From the NCBI RefSeq assembly GCF_002105755.1, contig NZ_CP020821.1:1178001-1242000 (forward strand): 64,000 nt of DNA, given 5' to 3'. This DNA comes from Mycobacterium colombiense CECT 3035 (GTDB lineage: Bacteria; Actinomycetota; Actinomycetes; Mycobacteriales; Mycobacteriaceae). How positions within the stretch are numbered: the stretch's first letter is position 1; every line of letters begins with the position of its first letter. The position numbers were made by a program, and so were the translations under genes. The notes under the pieces were generated by a model. The model was not told the origin of the DNA, ran no database searches, and saw only the letters and a list, made by a program, of their open reading frames with translations. This document shows, piece by piece, positions 46,192 to 56,235 of this stretch.

Positions 46192-47022
46192 CTACTGGTT
46201 CTTCTCGGTGGGGGCGACGCCGCGGAAGTGGCCGATGAGGCTGAGTCGTTGCGCCCCGCGGTCGCCGGCGAGGGTCGCAGCGGACAGCGCGGCGCGCTTG
46301 TCGCGGTAATAGGTTTCGTGCAAGTCGCCCAGGGAGGCCGCGTTATAGGTGAGATACAGCGCCCGTCTCGAGGCGGGCGACGTGTTGGGCGCGCTGCGGT
46401 GTGGCGTGTGGCTGTGAAACCACACCAACGAACCGGCGGCCACGGAACAGGGTTGCCATGTCAGCTCATCGGCGATGCCGGGGTGGATGCAACCGTCTCC
46501 GTCGGTGCTCAGTAGTTGGTGGTGCATACCGGGCACGAACTCGAGGCATCCGTTCTCGACGGTCGAATCGTCAACCGCGAGAAGGCAACTGACGCTGACG
46601 GTGATGTGGGGATACGCGCGGGCGTCCTGGTGGGCCGCGAATCCGGCCCCACCGGGGTGCTTGTAGTTGATCTTCTCCTTATAGAGGACGGCGGGCTCGC
46701 CGAGCAGCTGGCCGGCCATCGCCGGAATGGCGGCGGTGGTCAACAGCGCGCGCAGATGATCGTGACACGGCGAAAAGTTCTCCGTGCGGGCACGCCGAAC
46801 CAGCCCGCCGATCTGCTCGTCGTGCTGTAGCCAGGGCACGCCGGGCTCGTCGGGCCATCGCTCGACCTCTTCGACCCAGCTCTGCAGGCGGGTCACGCCT
46901 TCGCCGGACAAGAACCCGGGTAGCACCAGGTAGCCGTCTCGGCCGAACGCGTCGAGTTCGGCCGGGGAAAGGCGCTCCGCGGGCTGGAGAACGTCGGTGG
47001 CGAGGTGGCGGTGCGTCGGCAT
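46192..47022 (-). CDS. PhnY*-like Fe(II)/2-oxoglutarate dioxygenase (PhyH family)
   Basis: 276 residues of the phytanoyl-CoA dioxygenase family. The double-stranded beta-helix has the iron triad His131-Gln-Asp133 (FAAHQDARAY) and His208 (HTPHRSAPN); Arg219/220 would bind 2-oxoglutarate. The LYKEKINYKHPGGAGF segment before the HxD motif is characteristic of PhnY*/TmpA-like enzymes that hydroxylate the alpha carbon of aminoethylphosphonates. It is co-transcribed with the PhnZ-like gene, the product of which would take the hydroxylated intermediate. Start ATG 47022. Family and pairing are strong; the exact phosphonate is unknown. Confidence 0.83.
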   Translation of the reverse strand: MPTHRHLATDVLQPAERLSPAELDAFGRDGYLVLPGFLSGEGVTRLQSWVEEVERWPDEPGVPWLQHDEQIGGLVRRARTENFSPCHDHLRALLTTAAIPAMAGQLLGEPAVLYKEKINYKHPGGAGFAAHQDARAYPHITVSVSCLLAVDDSTVENGCLEFVPGMHHQLLSTDGDGCIHPGIADELTWQPCSVAAGSLVWFHSHTPHRSAPNTSPASRRALYLTYNAASLGDLHETYYRDKRAALSAATLAGDRGAQRLSLIGHFRGVAPTEKNQ

Positions 47023-47079
47023 GCTGTCCCTTCGGTGCTCAGAGCTTCCGTGACGGACCGTAGCAAGCCATGGAATTTA

Positions 47080-47151
47080 GTTTCAAGCTACGATGTAGGC
47101 AGGAATGAAACTTCCATCCTTTGTTCACCCGCAATTCGGTAGATCGTTTCA
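47080..47151. promoter_or_regulatory. Divergent promoter of the phosphorus cassette with GTTTCA and PHO-like sites
   Basis: The 150-bp gap between the dioxygenase and the transporter contains GTTTCA (47080-47085), TGAAAC (47106-47111) and GTTTCA (47146-47151): an inverted pair plus a third half-site, suitable for the RpiR regulator encoded downstream. GTTCACCC (47123-47130) resembles a PHO-box unit, and 47123-47155 can be read as three 11-mers. No clear -10/-35 pair was found. Confidence 0.4.
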
Positions 47152-47172
47152 TCGCCTCGTTACCGTCGCCGC

Positions 47173-48606
47173 ATGACACAGACCCGGAGTCACCCGGCCG
47201 AGGCACCAAGCGTGATCGACGTTCTGGACAAATCTCGATTTCAGCGCTTCCACTACAAGGCGATCGTGGTCTCAGGTGCGGGATTTTTCACCGACGCCTA
47301 CGACCTGACCGTCATCGGTACCGCCCTGCTGCTGATCAAACCGGAATGGGGGTTGAGCACCGGCCAGGTGGCGATGTTGGGCAGCAGCGCCCTGATCGCC
47401 TCGGCGATCGGGGCCATCCTGTGCGGCAGGCTGTCCGACGTCTTGGGGCGCAAGCGCATGTACGGGCTGGCCGCCCTGGTCATGACCCTCGCGGCCATCG
47501 CCTCGGGCTTGTCACCGAACTTCATGTGGCTGCTGGTATTTCGCTTCATCCTCGGTATCGCCATCGGTGGCGACTATCCGGTGTCGGGCGTGATGATGAC
47601 CGAGTTCGCCAACGTCGTCGACCGCGGCCGGATGGTCGCGTTGATGTTCTTCAGCTACGTGCTGGGCTCCATCGCCGGGCCTGCCGTCGGCCTGCTCTTG
47701 CTGGGATCCGGGCTGGACCACTCGTTGACCTGGCGGTTGCTGCTCGGCCTAGGGGCCGTGCCGTCTCTGCTGGTTGTCTATGCCCGCTCGAAAACGCCGG
47801 AGTCGCCGAGGTTCCTGGCCGAAATCGACGAGGAGCGGGCGGCCTCGGACCTGACCACGTTCAGCGGGACCACGGCGGTCGCCACCGGCACGCCGCCGGC
47901 CCGCCGCACAATGCGGCAATGCCTCACGGCACCCGGCGTCTGGCGGGCCGTGCTCATGACGGCCGGGGTGTGGTTCCTGTTCGACATCGCCTATTACGGC
48001 AACACCATCAGCGCGCCCCTGCTGGTGAAAAACGTTGCGCCGCACGCCTCCGCGATGGAAACGGTCGCCGTCAACCTGGTGTTGTACGCGGCGTTCACGG
48101 TGCCGGCATTCGGCGTCACGATCTGGGCGATCGACAAGATCGGCCACATCAGGCTGCAGGTCATCGGGTTGATCGGGATGGCAGCGGGGCTCGCCGCCAT
48201 TGCGCTGGTGCCGGCGGTCAGAAACAACGTCGGGCTCTTCATCGCCGCATATGGGCTCAGCAGCTTCTTCGTGTGGTTCGGGCCCGGCGTGGCGACCATG
48301 CTGCTCTCCGCCGAGCTGTTCGCCACGTCGATTCGCGCGACCGCGCACGGCTTCGCCGCGGGCACCGCCAAGATCGGGGCGTTCGTGGGCGCGATCACCT
48401 TTCCGCCCATGCTCGCGGCGTGGGGATTGCAGGGCACCGAACTCGTCGCGGCGGCGTGCTGCCTGGGGGCCGCAGGCTTGTCCTTCCTGGTGCCCGAACC
48501 GCGCGGGCGATCGCTCGACGACATCGCCTCGACCGGACGCGACGATCGCACGCCGGCGACCGCCGGTCTGGCTCTACCCCAACCCGCGGCGTCCGCCGTG
48601 CCATGA
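47173..48606 (+). CDS. MFS transporter, phosphate:H+ symporter (PHS)-like
   Basis: 477 residues with twelve predicted transmembrane helices and a central loop around residues 205-245. ILGIAIGGDYPVSGVMMTEFA and the later WFGPGVATMLLSAELFATSIRATAHG are close to signatures of the Pho84/PHS family, and GRLSDVLGRKRMYG is the general MFS motif A. It likely imports phosphate, an organophosphonate or a related anion. ATG 47173 has no obvious Shine-Dalgarno, so the mRNA may be leaderless or the start weak. Divergent from the PhnY*/PhnZ-like pair and followed by the RpiR gene. Confidence 0.83.
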   Translation: MTQTRSHPAEAPSVIDVLDKSRFQRFHYKAIVVSGAGFFTDAYDLTVIGTALLLIKPEWGLSTGQVAMLGSSALIASAIGAILCGRLSDVLGRKRMYGLAALVMTLAAIASGLSPNFMWLLVFRFILGIAIGGDYPVSGVMMTEFANVVDRGRMVALMFFSYVLGSIAGPAVGLLLLGSGLDHSLTWRLLLGLGAVPSLLVVYARSKTPESPRFLAEIDEERAASDLTTFSGTTAVATGTPPARRTMRQCLTAPGVWRAVLMTAGVWFLFDIAYYGNTISAPLLVKNVAPHASAMETVAVNLVLYAAFTVPAFGVTIWAIDKIGHIRLQVIGLIGMAAGLAAIALVPAVRNNVGLFIAAYGLSSFFVWFGPGVATMLLSAELFATSIRATAHGFAAGTAKIGAFVGAITFPPMLAAWGLQGTELVAAACCLGAAGLSFLVPEPRGRSLDDIASTGRDDRTPATAGLALPQPAASAVP

Positions 48607-48613
48607 TTCACCC

Positions 48614-49483
48614 ATGACGACCACCGATCCCCGGCCTCCGACGGGATCGGTGGTCGCGCATATCCGCGCGGCGTTGCCTAACCTGACCCCTCGGGCGCGG
48701 ACGATCGGTCAAGCGGTCCTGGACGATCCCCGGGCGATCATCCACATGACGGTCAGCGACCTCGCGGAGCACACCGCCACCTCGGTGGCCTCGGTGGTGC
48801 GGTTCTGTCAGGACGTGGGCCTGCGTGGTTACGCAGACCTGAAGATCCGGCTGGCCGCCGACACCATTCCCGCCGAAGAGGCCCTGCCCGAGGGCCTCAG
48901 CCCGACCGACGACGCGTTCACGGTCTTGAAGAAGGTGCTCGCCGATTCGCAGGCGGCGGTTGCGGGAGCCGCCGACACGATCGACAGCGCAATGTTCGAA
49001 TCGGCGGTCGTCGCCCTGGCCGGCGCGTCTCACGTGCTCTGTGTCGGAGTGGGGACATCCGCGCCACCCGCCCAGGACGCCGGATATCGGTTGCGCACAA
49101 TAGGTTTGAGCGCGGAAGCGCCCGCGGACGGGCACGTTCAACACGTCGCGGCCCGACTGCTCAAGCCCGGCGCGGTGTGCCTGTGCTTCAGCCACACGGG
49201 TCAGACCAGCGAGTCGCTGATGGCGGTGGAAGCGGCCCGCGATGCCGGCGCCACCACCATTGCCATCACCAGTTTCTACCGCTCGCCACTGAGCGCACTG
49301 TGCGACATCGTGCTGGTGGCGGGGGCCAAAGAGACCGACTTCCGCGTGGAAGCCGTCACCAGCCGCATCGCGCACATCGCGGTGTTCGATGCCTTGCACG
49401 CCGCGGTCTTCCTCAAGACGTCGCGGCGGGCGGGCGAGGCGCAGCGGGTCACCGCGGAAGCCCTTACCCGGCACCGCATTTAG
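48614..49483 (+). CDS. RpiR family transcriptional regulator (HTH + SIS domain)
   Basis: 289 residues. The N-terminal RpiR helix-turn-helix (MTVSDLAEHTATSVASVVRFCQ in two helices, GLRGYADLKIRLA) is followed by a SIS phosphosugar-binding domain (HVLCVGVGTS, CLCFSHTGQTSESLMAVEAA, TTIAITSF). These regulators sense phosphorylated metabolites. ATG 48614 is 7 bp after the transporter stop, so it is in the same operon. It probably controls the divergent phosphonate genes. Ends 3 bp from the convergent bacA stop. Confidence 0.88.
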   Translation: MTTTDPRPPTGSVVAHIRAALPNLTPRARTIGQAVLDDPRAIIHMTVSDLAEHTATSVASVVRFCQDVGLRGYADLKIRLAADTIPAEEALPEGLSPTDDAFTVLKKVLADSQAAVAGAADTIDSAMFESAVVALAGASHVLCVGVGTSAPPAQDAGYRLRTIGLSAEAPADGHVQHVAARLLKPGAVCLCFSHTGQTSESLMAVEAARDAGATTIAITSFYRSPLSALCDIVLVAGAKETDFRVEAVTSRIAHIAVFDALHAAVFLKTSRRAGEAQRVTAEALTRHRI

Positions 49484-49486
49484 GCG

Positions 49487-51406
49487 CTACACCTGCGCGG
49501 GTTCCTTGTCGACCGGGCCCAGCTGCCACGGGCCGCCGCCGAGCAGGTGCAGCTGCTGCTCGTGGTGCTGCTCGACGGTGGGCCGGTGACTCACGCTGAC
49601 CATGACGCACTCCGGCAGCTCGGCCCGAATCAATTGATACAGCGCGAATTCCAGGCCCTCGTCCAGCGCGGAGGTGGCCTCGTCGAGGAAGACCGCCTTC
49701 GGCTCGGTGAGCAAAATGCGCGCGAAGGCGACCCGCTGCTGCTCGCCGGGGGAGAGCACCTTGGCCCAATCGTGGTCTTCGTCCAGCCGGTTGATCAGCG
49801 GCGCCAGCGCCACCTTGGTGAGCACGTCGCGCAGCTGCTCGTCGGAAACATCGTCCGGCGAATTCGGATAGGCCACCACGGTGCGCAAGTTGCCGAGCGG
49901 CACATACGGCAGCTGCGACAGGAACATCGTCGCGTTGTCGCCGTCCGGACGGCACAGGGTCCCCGAGGCGTACGGCCACAGTTCGGCCAGGCTGCGCAGC
50001 AGCGTCGTCTTGCCGGCCCCCGAGCGGCCGGTGATCACCAGGGTGTCGCCGTGGTCGAGCTGGATGTCCAGCGAGTCGACCAGCTGGTCGCCCTCCGGCG
50101 TGCGCACCTCGATGCCGCGAAGCTCGACCGCCGTCTCTTCACTGGGTTTGACGAGAATGGCGGGCAGCGCCCGGCCCTTGCTGTTGGCGTCCACCAGCCC
50201 GTGCAGTCGGATGATCGCGGCCCGGAAAGAGGCGAACGCGTCGTAGTTGTTGCGGAAGAACGACAGCGACTCCTCGATCTGCCCGAAGGCCACCGCGGTC
50301 TGGGTGACATCGCCGAAGTGAATCCGGCCGGCGAACAACCGCGGCGCCTGAATCACCCAGGGCAGCGGAACGATCGCCTGCGTCATCGACCAGTTCCATC
50401 CGTTGAAGATGATGGTCCGGCGAACGAACCTGCGGTAGTTGTCGATGATCGGCGTGAAGCGGCGCCACAGCTGTCGGCGCTCGACCCGTTCACCGCGGTA
50501 GAAGCCCACCGCCTCGGCCGCATCGCGCAGGCGGACCAGCGCGTAACGGAAGGCCGCATTGAGCTTTTCGTTGTTGAAGCTCAGCCAGATCAACGGGCGT
50601 CCCAGCCAGAACGCCACCACCGTGGCCACCAGCACGTAGACCAGCACCACCCAGAACATGGCGCGCGGCAGGTTGACACCGGCAACGGTCAGGTCGCCGG
50701 ACAGGTTCCACAGGATCGCGGCGAACGAGATCACCGAGGCCATCGCGTTGACGGCTCCGAACAGCAACGTGTTGGTCGTACCGTTGGTCGGTGCGTTCGG
50801 AGTGCCACCGGCGTTGGCGGTGAAGATGTCGATGTCCTGCTGGATGCGCTGGTCGGGGTTGTCGATGGTGTTGTCGATGAACAGGTCCCGGTAGTACGCC
50901 CTGCCCTCGAGCCAGTCGTCGGTGAGGTTGGCGGTCAGCCAGACCCGCCAGGCGATGACGAAGCGCTGGGTCAGGTAGATGTCCGCCATGACGCGCATAA
51001 CGAACAGCGTCGCGAGCAGGATGAAGATCGCGATCGACATCCAAAAGCCATGTACCCCAGACTGTTTGATCTTGTCATTGTCCGCCGCCATGCCCTGCAC
51101 CGCGATCTGCACCGCCGTGCTCAGGTCGTTGGACTGATAGCTGAGTAGCACGTTGAGGCGTACGGACAGGACCACCGACAGCAGCAGCACGCCGAGCATC
51201 AGCCAGACCTTGATGCTGGCCGAGCCGACGAAGTATCCCCGGGTGATCCGCCAGAACTGCTGGCCCCAGGGGGTCAGGTAGCGCAGGGCAACCAGCACGA
51301 CCAGCAGGCAAACCGCGCCGATCACCCACGCCATGGCGAGCCACCGCAACGAATCCATGGTTGCCGTCGACCAGTCGATCGATGGCGTGAACGGCTTGGG
51401 GCCCAC
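49487..51406 (-). CDS. bacA: SbmA/BacA-type ABC transporter, vitamin B12 and peptide importer
   Basis: A 639-residue fused transporter: about six membrane helices (SbmA_BacA-like domain) in residues 1-400 and a C-terminal ABC ATPase with Walker [10 protein letters not shown], the signature [15 protein letters not shown] and Walker [19 protein letters not shown] start at 51406 with AGGAGGG about 8 nt upstream. Orthologue of Rv1819c, which takes up cobalamin, bleomycin and antimicrobial peptides and matters in chronic infection. In M. tuberculosis its neighbour is PE_PGRS33, replaced here by the phosphorus cassette. Confidence 0.94.
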   Translation of the reverse strand: MGPKPFTPSIDWSTATMDSLRWLAMAWVIGAVCLLVVLVALRYLTPWGQQFWRITRGYFVGSASIKVWLMLGVLLLSVVLSVRLNVLLSYQSNDLSTAVQIAVQGMAADNDKIKQSGVHGFWMSIAIFILLATLFVMRVMADIYLTQRFVIAWRVWLTANLTDDWLEGRAYYRDLFIDNTIDNPDQRIQQDIDIFTANAGGTPNAPTNGTTNTLLFGAVNAMASVISFAAILWNLSGDLTVAGVNLPRAMFWVVLVYVLVATVVAFWLGRPLIWLSFNNEKLNAAFRYALVRLRDAAEAVGFYRGERVERRQLWRRFTPIIDNYRRFVRRTIIFNGWNWSMTQAIVPLPWVIQAPRLFAGRIHFGDVTQTAVAFGQIEESLSFFRNNYDAFASFRAAIIRLHGLVDANSKGRALPAILVKPSEETAVELRGIEVRTPEGDQLVDSLDIQLDHGDTLVITGRSGAGKTTLLRSLAELWPYASGTLCRPDGDNATMFLSQLPYVPLGNLRTVVAYPNSPDDVSDEQLRDVLTKVALAPLINRLDEDHDWAKVLSPGEQQRVAFARILLTEPKAVFLDEATSALDEGLEFALYQLIRAELPECVMVSVSHRPTVEQHHEQQLHLLGGGPWQLGPVDKEPAQV

Positions 51407-51497
51407 GGTCGGTCCCTCCTTAACGGGCGTGGTCGGACTGTCCTCGACTTCAAATCCTTCGGCGAAGGTACCCGACGGATCTGGTTAGGCTGCGGTC

Positions 51498-53141
51498 ATG
51501 ACTACCGACGCCGTCCCCGCACAAACATTGCACGCCGGCCGGCTTGTCGCGCGGCGTCTGCGGGCCAGCGGCGTCGACACCGTCTTCACGCTGTCGGGCG
51601 GCCACCTGTTCTCCATCTACGACGGCTGCCGCGACGAGGGCATTCGGCTGATCGACACCCGCCACGAGCAGACGGCGACCTTCGCCGCCGAGGGGTGGTC
51701 GAAGGTGACGCGGTCGCCGGGCGTGGCCGCGCTGACGGCGGGGCCCGGCATCACCAACGGGATGAGCGCGATGGCGGCCGCGCAGCAGAACCAGTCGCCG
51801 CTGGTGGTGCTCGGCGGACGGGCGCCGGCGCAGCGCTGGGGCATGGGCTCGCTGCAGGAGATCGACCACGTGCCGTTCGTCGCGCCGCTGGCCCGCTTCG
51901 CGGCCACCGCACAGTCGGCGGACGACGCCGGCCGGCTCGTCGACGACGCGCTGCGCGCGGCGGTCGGTGCGCCGTCGGGCGTGGGGTTCGTCGACTTCCC
52001 GATGGACCATGCGTTCTCCATGTCCGACGATGACGGCCGGCCGGGCGCCCTCGTCGACCTGCCGCCGGGCCCGGCACCCGACGGCCAGGCGCTGAGCCGC
52101 GCCGCCGCGCTGCTGTCCGCTGCGCAGCGTCCGGTGATCATGGCGGGCACCAACGTCTGGTGGGGGCGCGGGGAAGCGGCCCTGCTGCGCCTCGCCGAGG
52201 AACTCCAGATCCCGGTGCTGATGAACGGGATGGCCCGCGGCGCGGTGCCCGCCGACCACCCGTTGGCGTTCTCCCGGGTTCGCGGAAAAGCGTTGGGGGA
52301 GGCCGACGTTGCGCTGATCGTCGGCGTGCCGATGGATTTCCGGCTGGGTTTCGGCGCGGTGTTCGGGGCGCAGACCCAGCTCATCGTGGTGGACCGGGCC
52401 GAACCCGAACGCGGCCACCCGCGGCCGGTGCAGGCCGAACTCTACGGCGACCTGCTGACCATCCTCGCGGCCCTGGCGCCCGCCACCGGGACCGACCACC
52501 GGGACTGGATCGGCGAACTGCGAACCGCCGAGACCGCGTCGCGGGCCACGGAGCAGGCCGAGCTGGCCGACGACCGCAGCCCGCTGCACCCCATGCGGGT
52601 GTACGCGGAGCTGGCACCCATGCTGGATCGCGACGCGATCGTCGTGATCGACGCGGGCGATTTCGGGTCGTACGCCGGGCGGGTGATCGACAGCTATCAA
52701 CCGGGGTGCTGGCTGGACAGCGGCCCCTTCGGCTGCCTGGGATCGGGCCCCGGCTACGCGCTGGCCGCCAAGCTCGCCCACCCGGACCGTCAGGTGGTGC
52801 TGCTGCAGGGCGACGGCGCGTTCGGCTTCAGCGGCATGGAGTGGGACACCCTGGTGCGGCACAACGTGCCGGTGGTGTCCGTCATCGGCAACAACGGCAT
52901 CTGGGGGCTCGAACACCACCCGATGAAGGCGCTCTACGGCTATTCGGTGGTGGCCGAGCTGCGTCCGGGGACCCGCTACGACGAGGTCGCGCGGGCGCTG
53001 GGTGGCCACGGCGAACTGGTTGCCACGCCCGGCGAACTGCGGCCCGCGCTGGAACGCGCCTTCGCCAGCGGGCTGCCCGCCGTCGTCAACGTGCTCACCG
53101 ACCCCGAGGTCGCGTATCCACGCCGCTCGAACCTCGCCTGA
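51498..53141 (+). CDS. ilvG: Thiamine-diphosphate enzyme, acetolactate synthase-like
   Basis: 547 residues with the three-domain ThDP fold: an N-terminal PYR domain with the catalytic Glu in [15 protein letters not shown], a central domain, and a C-terminal PP domain with [15 protein letters not shown]...NN binding Mg2+-ThDP. Annotated ilvG (Rv1820) in M. tuberculosis, but residues needed for acetolactate synthase are only partly conserved; an oxalyl-CoA-decarboxylase-like or 2-hydroxyacyl-CoA lyase role is possible. ATG 51498. Divergent from bacA. Confidence 0.88.
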   Translation: MTTDAVPAQTLHAGRLVARRLRASGVDTVFTLSGGHLFSIYDGCRDEGIRLIDTRHEQTATFAAEGWSKVTRSPGVAALTAGPGITNGMSAMAAAQQNQSPLVVLGGRAPAQRWGMGSLQEIDHVPFVAPLARFAATAQSADDAGRLVDDALRAAVGAPSGVGFVDFPMDHAFSMSDDDGRPGALVDLPPGPAPDGQALSRAAALLSAAQRPVIMAGTNVWWGRGEAALLRLAEELQIPVLMNGMARGAVPADHPLAFSRVRGKALGEADVALIVGVPMDFRLGFGAVFGAQTQLIVVDRAEPERGHPRPVQAELYGDLLTILAALAPATGTDHRDWIGELRTAETASRATEQAELADDRSPLHPMRVYAELAPMLDRDAIVVIDAGDFGSYAGRVIDSYQPGCWLDSGPFGCLGSGPGYALAAKLAHPDRQVVLLQGDGAFGFSGMEWDTLVRHNVPVVSVIGNNGIWGLEHHPMKALYGYSVVAELRPGTRYDEVARALGGHGELVATPGELRPALERAFASGLPAVVNVLTDPEVAYPRRSNLA

Positions 53142-53212
53142 GGTGCGTGCGCTCCGCGCTGCCGCCGACTGGGCTTGGGCCCGCGCGACAAGCCACCGCG
53201 TACCGTTGACCT

Positions 53213-55543
53213 GTGCCTAAGACGACCCGCGCTCAACCCGGCAGGCTGAGCAGCCGCTTTTGGAAGCTGCTCGGCGCCAGCACCGAAAAGGACCGCAACC
53301 GCTCGCTCACCCTGGTCACCGACTCGTCGGAGTACGACGACGAAGCGGCCGGGCTGACCGACGAACAGCTCCGCAAGGCGGCCGGGCTGCTCAACCTCGA
53401 GGACCTCGCGGATTCCGAGGACATCCCGCAGTTCCTGGCCATCGCGCGCGAGGCGGGCGAGCGGGCCAGCGGGCTGCGGCCGTTCGACGTGCAGCTGCTG
53501 GGCGCGCTGCGCATGCTGGCCGGCGATGTCATCGAGATGGCCACCGGTGAGGGCAAGACGCTCGCGGGCGCGATCGCCGCGGCCGGATACGCGCTGGCCG
53601 GGCGGCACGTGCACGTCGTCACCATCAACGACTACCTGGCCCGCCGCGACGCGGAATGGATGGGCCCCCTCATCGAGGCCATGGGCCTGACGGTCGGCTG
53701 GATCACCGCCGAGTCGACCAGCGAGGAACGCCGTGCCGCGTACGGCTGCGACGTCACCTACGCCTCGGTCAACGAGATCGGCTTCGACGTACTGCGCGAT
53801 CAACTGGTGACCGACGTCGCCGACCTGGTGTCGCCCAACCCCGACGTGGCGCTCATCGACGAGGCCGACTCGGTGCTGGTCGACGAGGCGCTGGTGCCGC
53901 TGGTGCTGGCCGGGACCACGCACCGCGAGACGCCGCGGCTGGAGATCATCAAGCTGGCCGGCCAGCTGGAAGCCGGCACCGATTACGACACCGACGCCGA
54001 CAGCCGCAACGTGCACCTGACCGAGGTCGGCGCCCGCAAGGTCGAAAAGGCGCTCGGCGGCATCGACCTGTACTCCGAGGAACACGTCGTCACCACGCTG
54101 ACCGAGATCAACGTGGCGCTGCACGCGCACGTGCTGCTGCAGCGCGACGTGCACTACATCGTCCGCGACGACGCGGTGCACCTGATCAACGCCGCGCGCG
54201 GGCGCATCGCGCAGCTGCAGCGCTGGCCGGACGGCCTGCAGGCCGCGGTCGAGGCCAAGGAGGGCATCGAGACCACCGAGACCGGCGAGGTGCTCGACAC
54301 CATCACGGTGCAGGCGCTGATCAACCGGTACGCGACGGTGTGCGGCATGACCGGCACGGCGCTGGCCGCCGGCGAGCAGCTGCGCCAGTTCTACAAGCTC
54401 GGCGTGTCACCAATTCCGCCGAACGAGCCCAACATTCGCGAAGACGAGTCCGACCGGGTCTACATCACCGCCGCGGCCAAGAACGACGCGATCGTCGCGC
54501 ACATCGCCGAGGTGAACGAGACCGGGCAGCCGGTGCTGGTCGGCACCCGCGACGTGGCCGAATCCGAGGAGCTGCACGAGCGGCTGCTGCGCCGCGGTGT
54601 GCCCGCGGTGGTGCTGAACGCCAAAAACGACGCCGAGGAAGCCCAGGTGATCGCGGAGGCGGGCAAGTTCGGCGTGGTCACCGTCTCGACGCAGATGGCC
54701 GGGCGCGGCACCGACATCCGCCTCGGTGGCTCCGACGAAGCCGACCACGACGGGGTCGCCGAGCTGGGCGGGCTGCACGTCGTCGGGACCGGGCGGCACC
54801 ACACCCAGCGCCTGGACAATCAGCTGCGCGGCCGCGCCGGCCGTCAGGGCGACCCGGGCTCGTCCGTCTTCTTCTCCAGCTGGGAGGACGACGTCGTCGC
54901 CGCCAACCTCGACCACAACAAGCTGCCGACCCAGACCGACGAGGACGGCAGGATCGTCAGCCCGAAGGCCGCGGGCCTGCTCGACCACGCCCAGCGCGTC
55001 GCCGAGGGCCGCATGCTGGACGTGCACGCCAACACCTGGCGCTACAACCAGCTGATCGCCCAGCAGCGGGCCATCATCGTCGGTCGACGGGATACGTTGC
55101 TGCGCACGCCGACCGCGCGTGAGGAGCTCGCCGAGCTGGCGCCCAAGCGGTACGAGGAGCTGGCCGACACCGAAGGAATCTCCGAAGAGCGCCTGGAGAC
55201 GATCTGCCGGCAGATCATGCTGTATCACCTCGACCGCGGCTGGGCCGACCACCTGGCGTACCTGGCCGACATCCGCGAGAGCATCCACCTGCGCGCGCTG
55301 GGCCGGCAGAACCCGCTGGACGAGTTTCACCGGATGGCCGTCGACGCGTTCGCGTCCCTGGCCGCCGACGCGATCGAGGCGGCCCAGCAGACGTTCGAAA
55401 CCGCGAACGTGCTCGAGGAGGAGCCCGGCCTGGACCTGTCCAAGCTGGCGCGGCCGACGTCGACGTGGACCTACATGGTCAACGACAACCCGCTGTCGGA
55501 CGACACCCTGTCCACCCTGAGCCTGCCCGGGGTGTTCCGCTAG
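53213..55543 (+). CDS. secA2: Accessory Sec translocase ATPase SecA2
   Basis: 776 residues, a SecA motor protein of the accessory export pathway used for SodA, SapM and other virulence factors. Walker [13 protein letters not shown], Walker [16 protein letters not shown] and the helicase motif [14 protein letters not shown] are intact. It is shorter than housekeeping SecA1 because part of the helical wing domain and the C-terminal zinc tail are missing, which is normal for SecA2. The GTG at 53213 ([17 protein letters not shown]) matches the conserved start; longer M. tuberculosis annotation is probably over-extended. Confidence 0.95.
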   Translation: MPKTTRAQPGRLSSRFWKLLGASTEKDRNRSLTLVTDSSEYDDEAAGLTDEQLRKAAGLLNLEDLADSEDIPQFLAIAREAGERASGLRPFDVQLLGALRMLAGDVIEMATGEGKTLAGAIAAAGYALAGRHVHVVTINDYLARRDAEWMGPLIEAMGLTVGWITAESTSEERRAAYGCDVTYASVNEIGFDVLRDQLVTDVADLVSPNPDVALIDEADSVLVDEALVPLVLAGTTHRETPRLEIIKLAGQLEAGTDYDTDADSRNVHLTEVGARKVEKALGGIDLYSEEHVVTTLTEINVALHAHVLLQRDVHYIVRDDAVHLINAARGRIAQLQRWPDGLQAAVEAKEGIETTETGEVLDTITVQALINRYATVCGMTGTALAAGEQLRQFYKLGVSPIPPNEPNIREDESDRVYITAAAKNDAIVAHIAEVNETGQPVLVGTRDVAESEELHERLLRRGVPAVVLNAKNDAEEAQVIAEAGKFGVVTVSTQMAGRGTDIRLGGSDEADHDGVAELGGLHVVGTGRHHTQRLDNQLRGRAGRQGDPGSSVFFSSWEDDVVAANLDHNKLPTQTDEDGRIVSPKAAGLLDHAQRVAEGRMLDVHANTWRYNQLIAQQRAIIVGRRDTLLRTPTAREELAELAPKRYEELADTEGISEERLETICRQIMLYHLDRGWADHLAYLADIRESIHLRALGRQNPLDEFHRMAVDAFASLAADAIEAAQQTFETANVLEEEPGLDLSKLARPTSTWTYMVNDNPLSDDTLSTLSLPGVFR

Positions 55544-55558
55544 CGCCCGCCTCCCGCT

Positions 55559-55577
55559 CGGTCCGCGCTGCGGACCG
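55559..55577 (+). terminator. Short hairpin between secA2 and pgsA2
   Basis: A perfect 8-bp stem, CGGTCCGC (55559-55566) against GCGGACCG (55570-55577), with a 3-nt loop, 15 bp after the secA2 stop and 28 bp before the pgsA2 start. No T-run. It may attenuate or process the transcript and not fully terminate it. Confidence 0.45.
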
Positions 55578-55605
55578 CATCGTCGGCGGGCTAATGTCAC
55601 GGCTC

Positions 55606-56235
55606 ATGGAGCCGGTGCTTCCACCCAACCGGGTGCTGACGGTCCCCAACGTGCTCAGCGCTGTGCGCCTGGCGCTGATCCCGGTGTTCGTCTACGCGCT
55701 GCTGGTCGCGCATGCCAACGGGTGGGCCGTCGCGATTCTGATGTTCAGCGGGGCCTCGGACTGGGCCGACGGCAAGATCGCCCGGCTGCTCAATCAGTCC
55801 TCCAAGCTCGGGGTGCTGCTCGACCCCGCGGTCGACCGCCTCTACATGGTGGCCGTGCCCATCGTCCTGGCGTTCAGCGGGATCGTGCCGTGGTGGTTCG
55901 TCATCGTCCTGATCGCGCGCGACGGCCTGTTGGCCGCGACGCTGCCGCTGCTCTGGAGCCGGGGGCTGACGGCGCTGCCGGTGACCTACATCGGCAAGGC
56001 CGCGACGTTCGCGCTGATGTCCGGATTCCCGCTGGTGCTGCTGGGCACCTTTGACGCGCTGTGGAGCCGCGTCATCGGCGCCTGCGGATGGGCCTTCCTG
56101 GCCTGGGGCATGTACGCCTACCTGTGGGCGTTCGTGCAGTATGCGGTGCAGATGACTCTCGTGCTGCGACGCATGCCCAAGGTCGACCGTGGCTCCCGTC
56201 CCTCGGCCGCGGCGAAGGTGGCTGACCATGGCTGA
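55606..56235 (+). CDS. pgsA2: CDP-alcohol phosphatidyltransferase PgsA2
   Basis: 209 residues, an integral membrane phospholipid synthase with about five to six helices. The catalytic motif D-x2-DG-x2-AR-x8/9-G-x3-D-x3-D is visible as [12 protein letters not shown]...[13 protein letters not shown] 55606 ([15 protein letters not shown]) chosen over ATG 55594 because it gives the 209 residues known for Rv1822. Overlaps the next gene by 8 bp. Likely a phosphatidylglycerophosphate or cardiolipin synthase; the precise lipid product is uncertain. Confidence 0.92.
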   Translation: MEPVLPPNRVLTVPNVLSAVRLALIPVFVYALLVAHANGWAVAILMFSGASDWADGKIARLLNQSSKLGVLLDPAVDRLYMVAVPIVLAFSGIVPWWFVIVLIARDGLLAATLPLLWSRGLTALPVTYIGKAATFALMSGFPLVLLGTFDALWSRVIGACGWAFLAWGMYAYLWAFVQYAVQMTLVLRRMPKVDRGSRPSAAAKVADHG

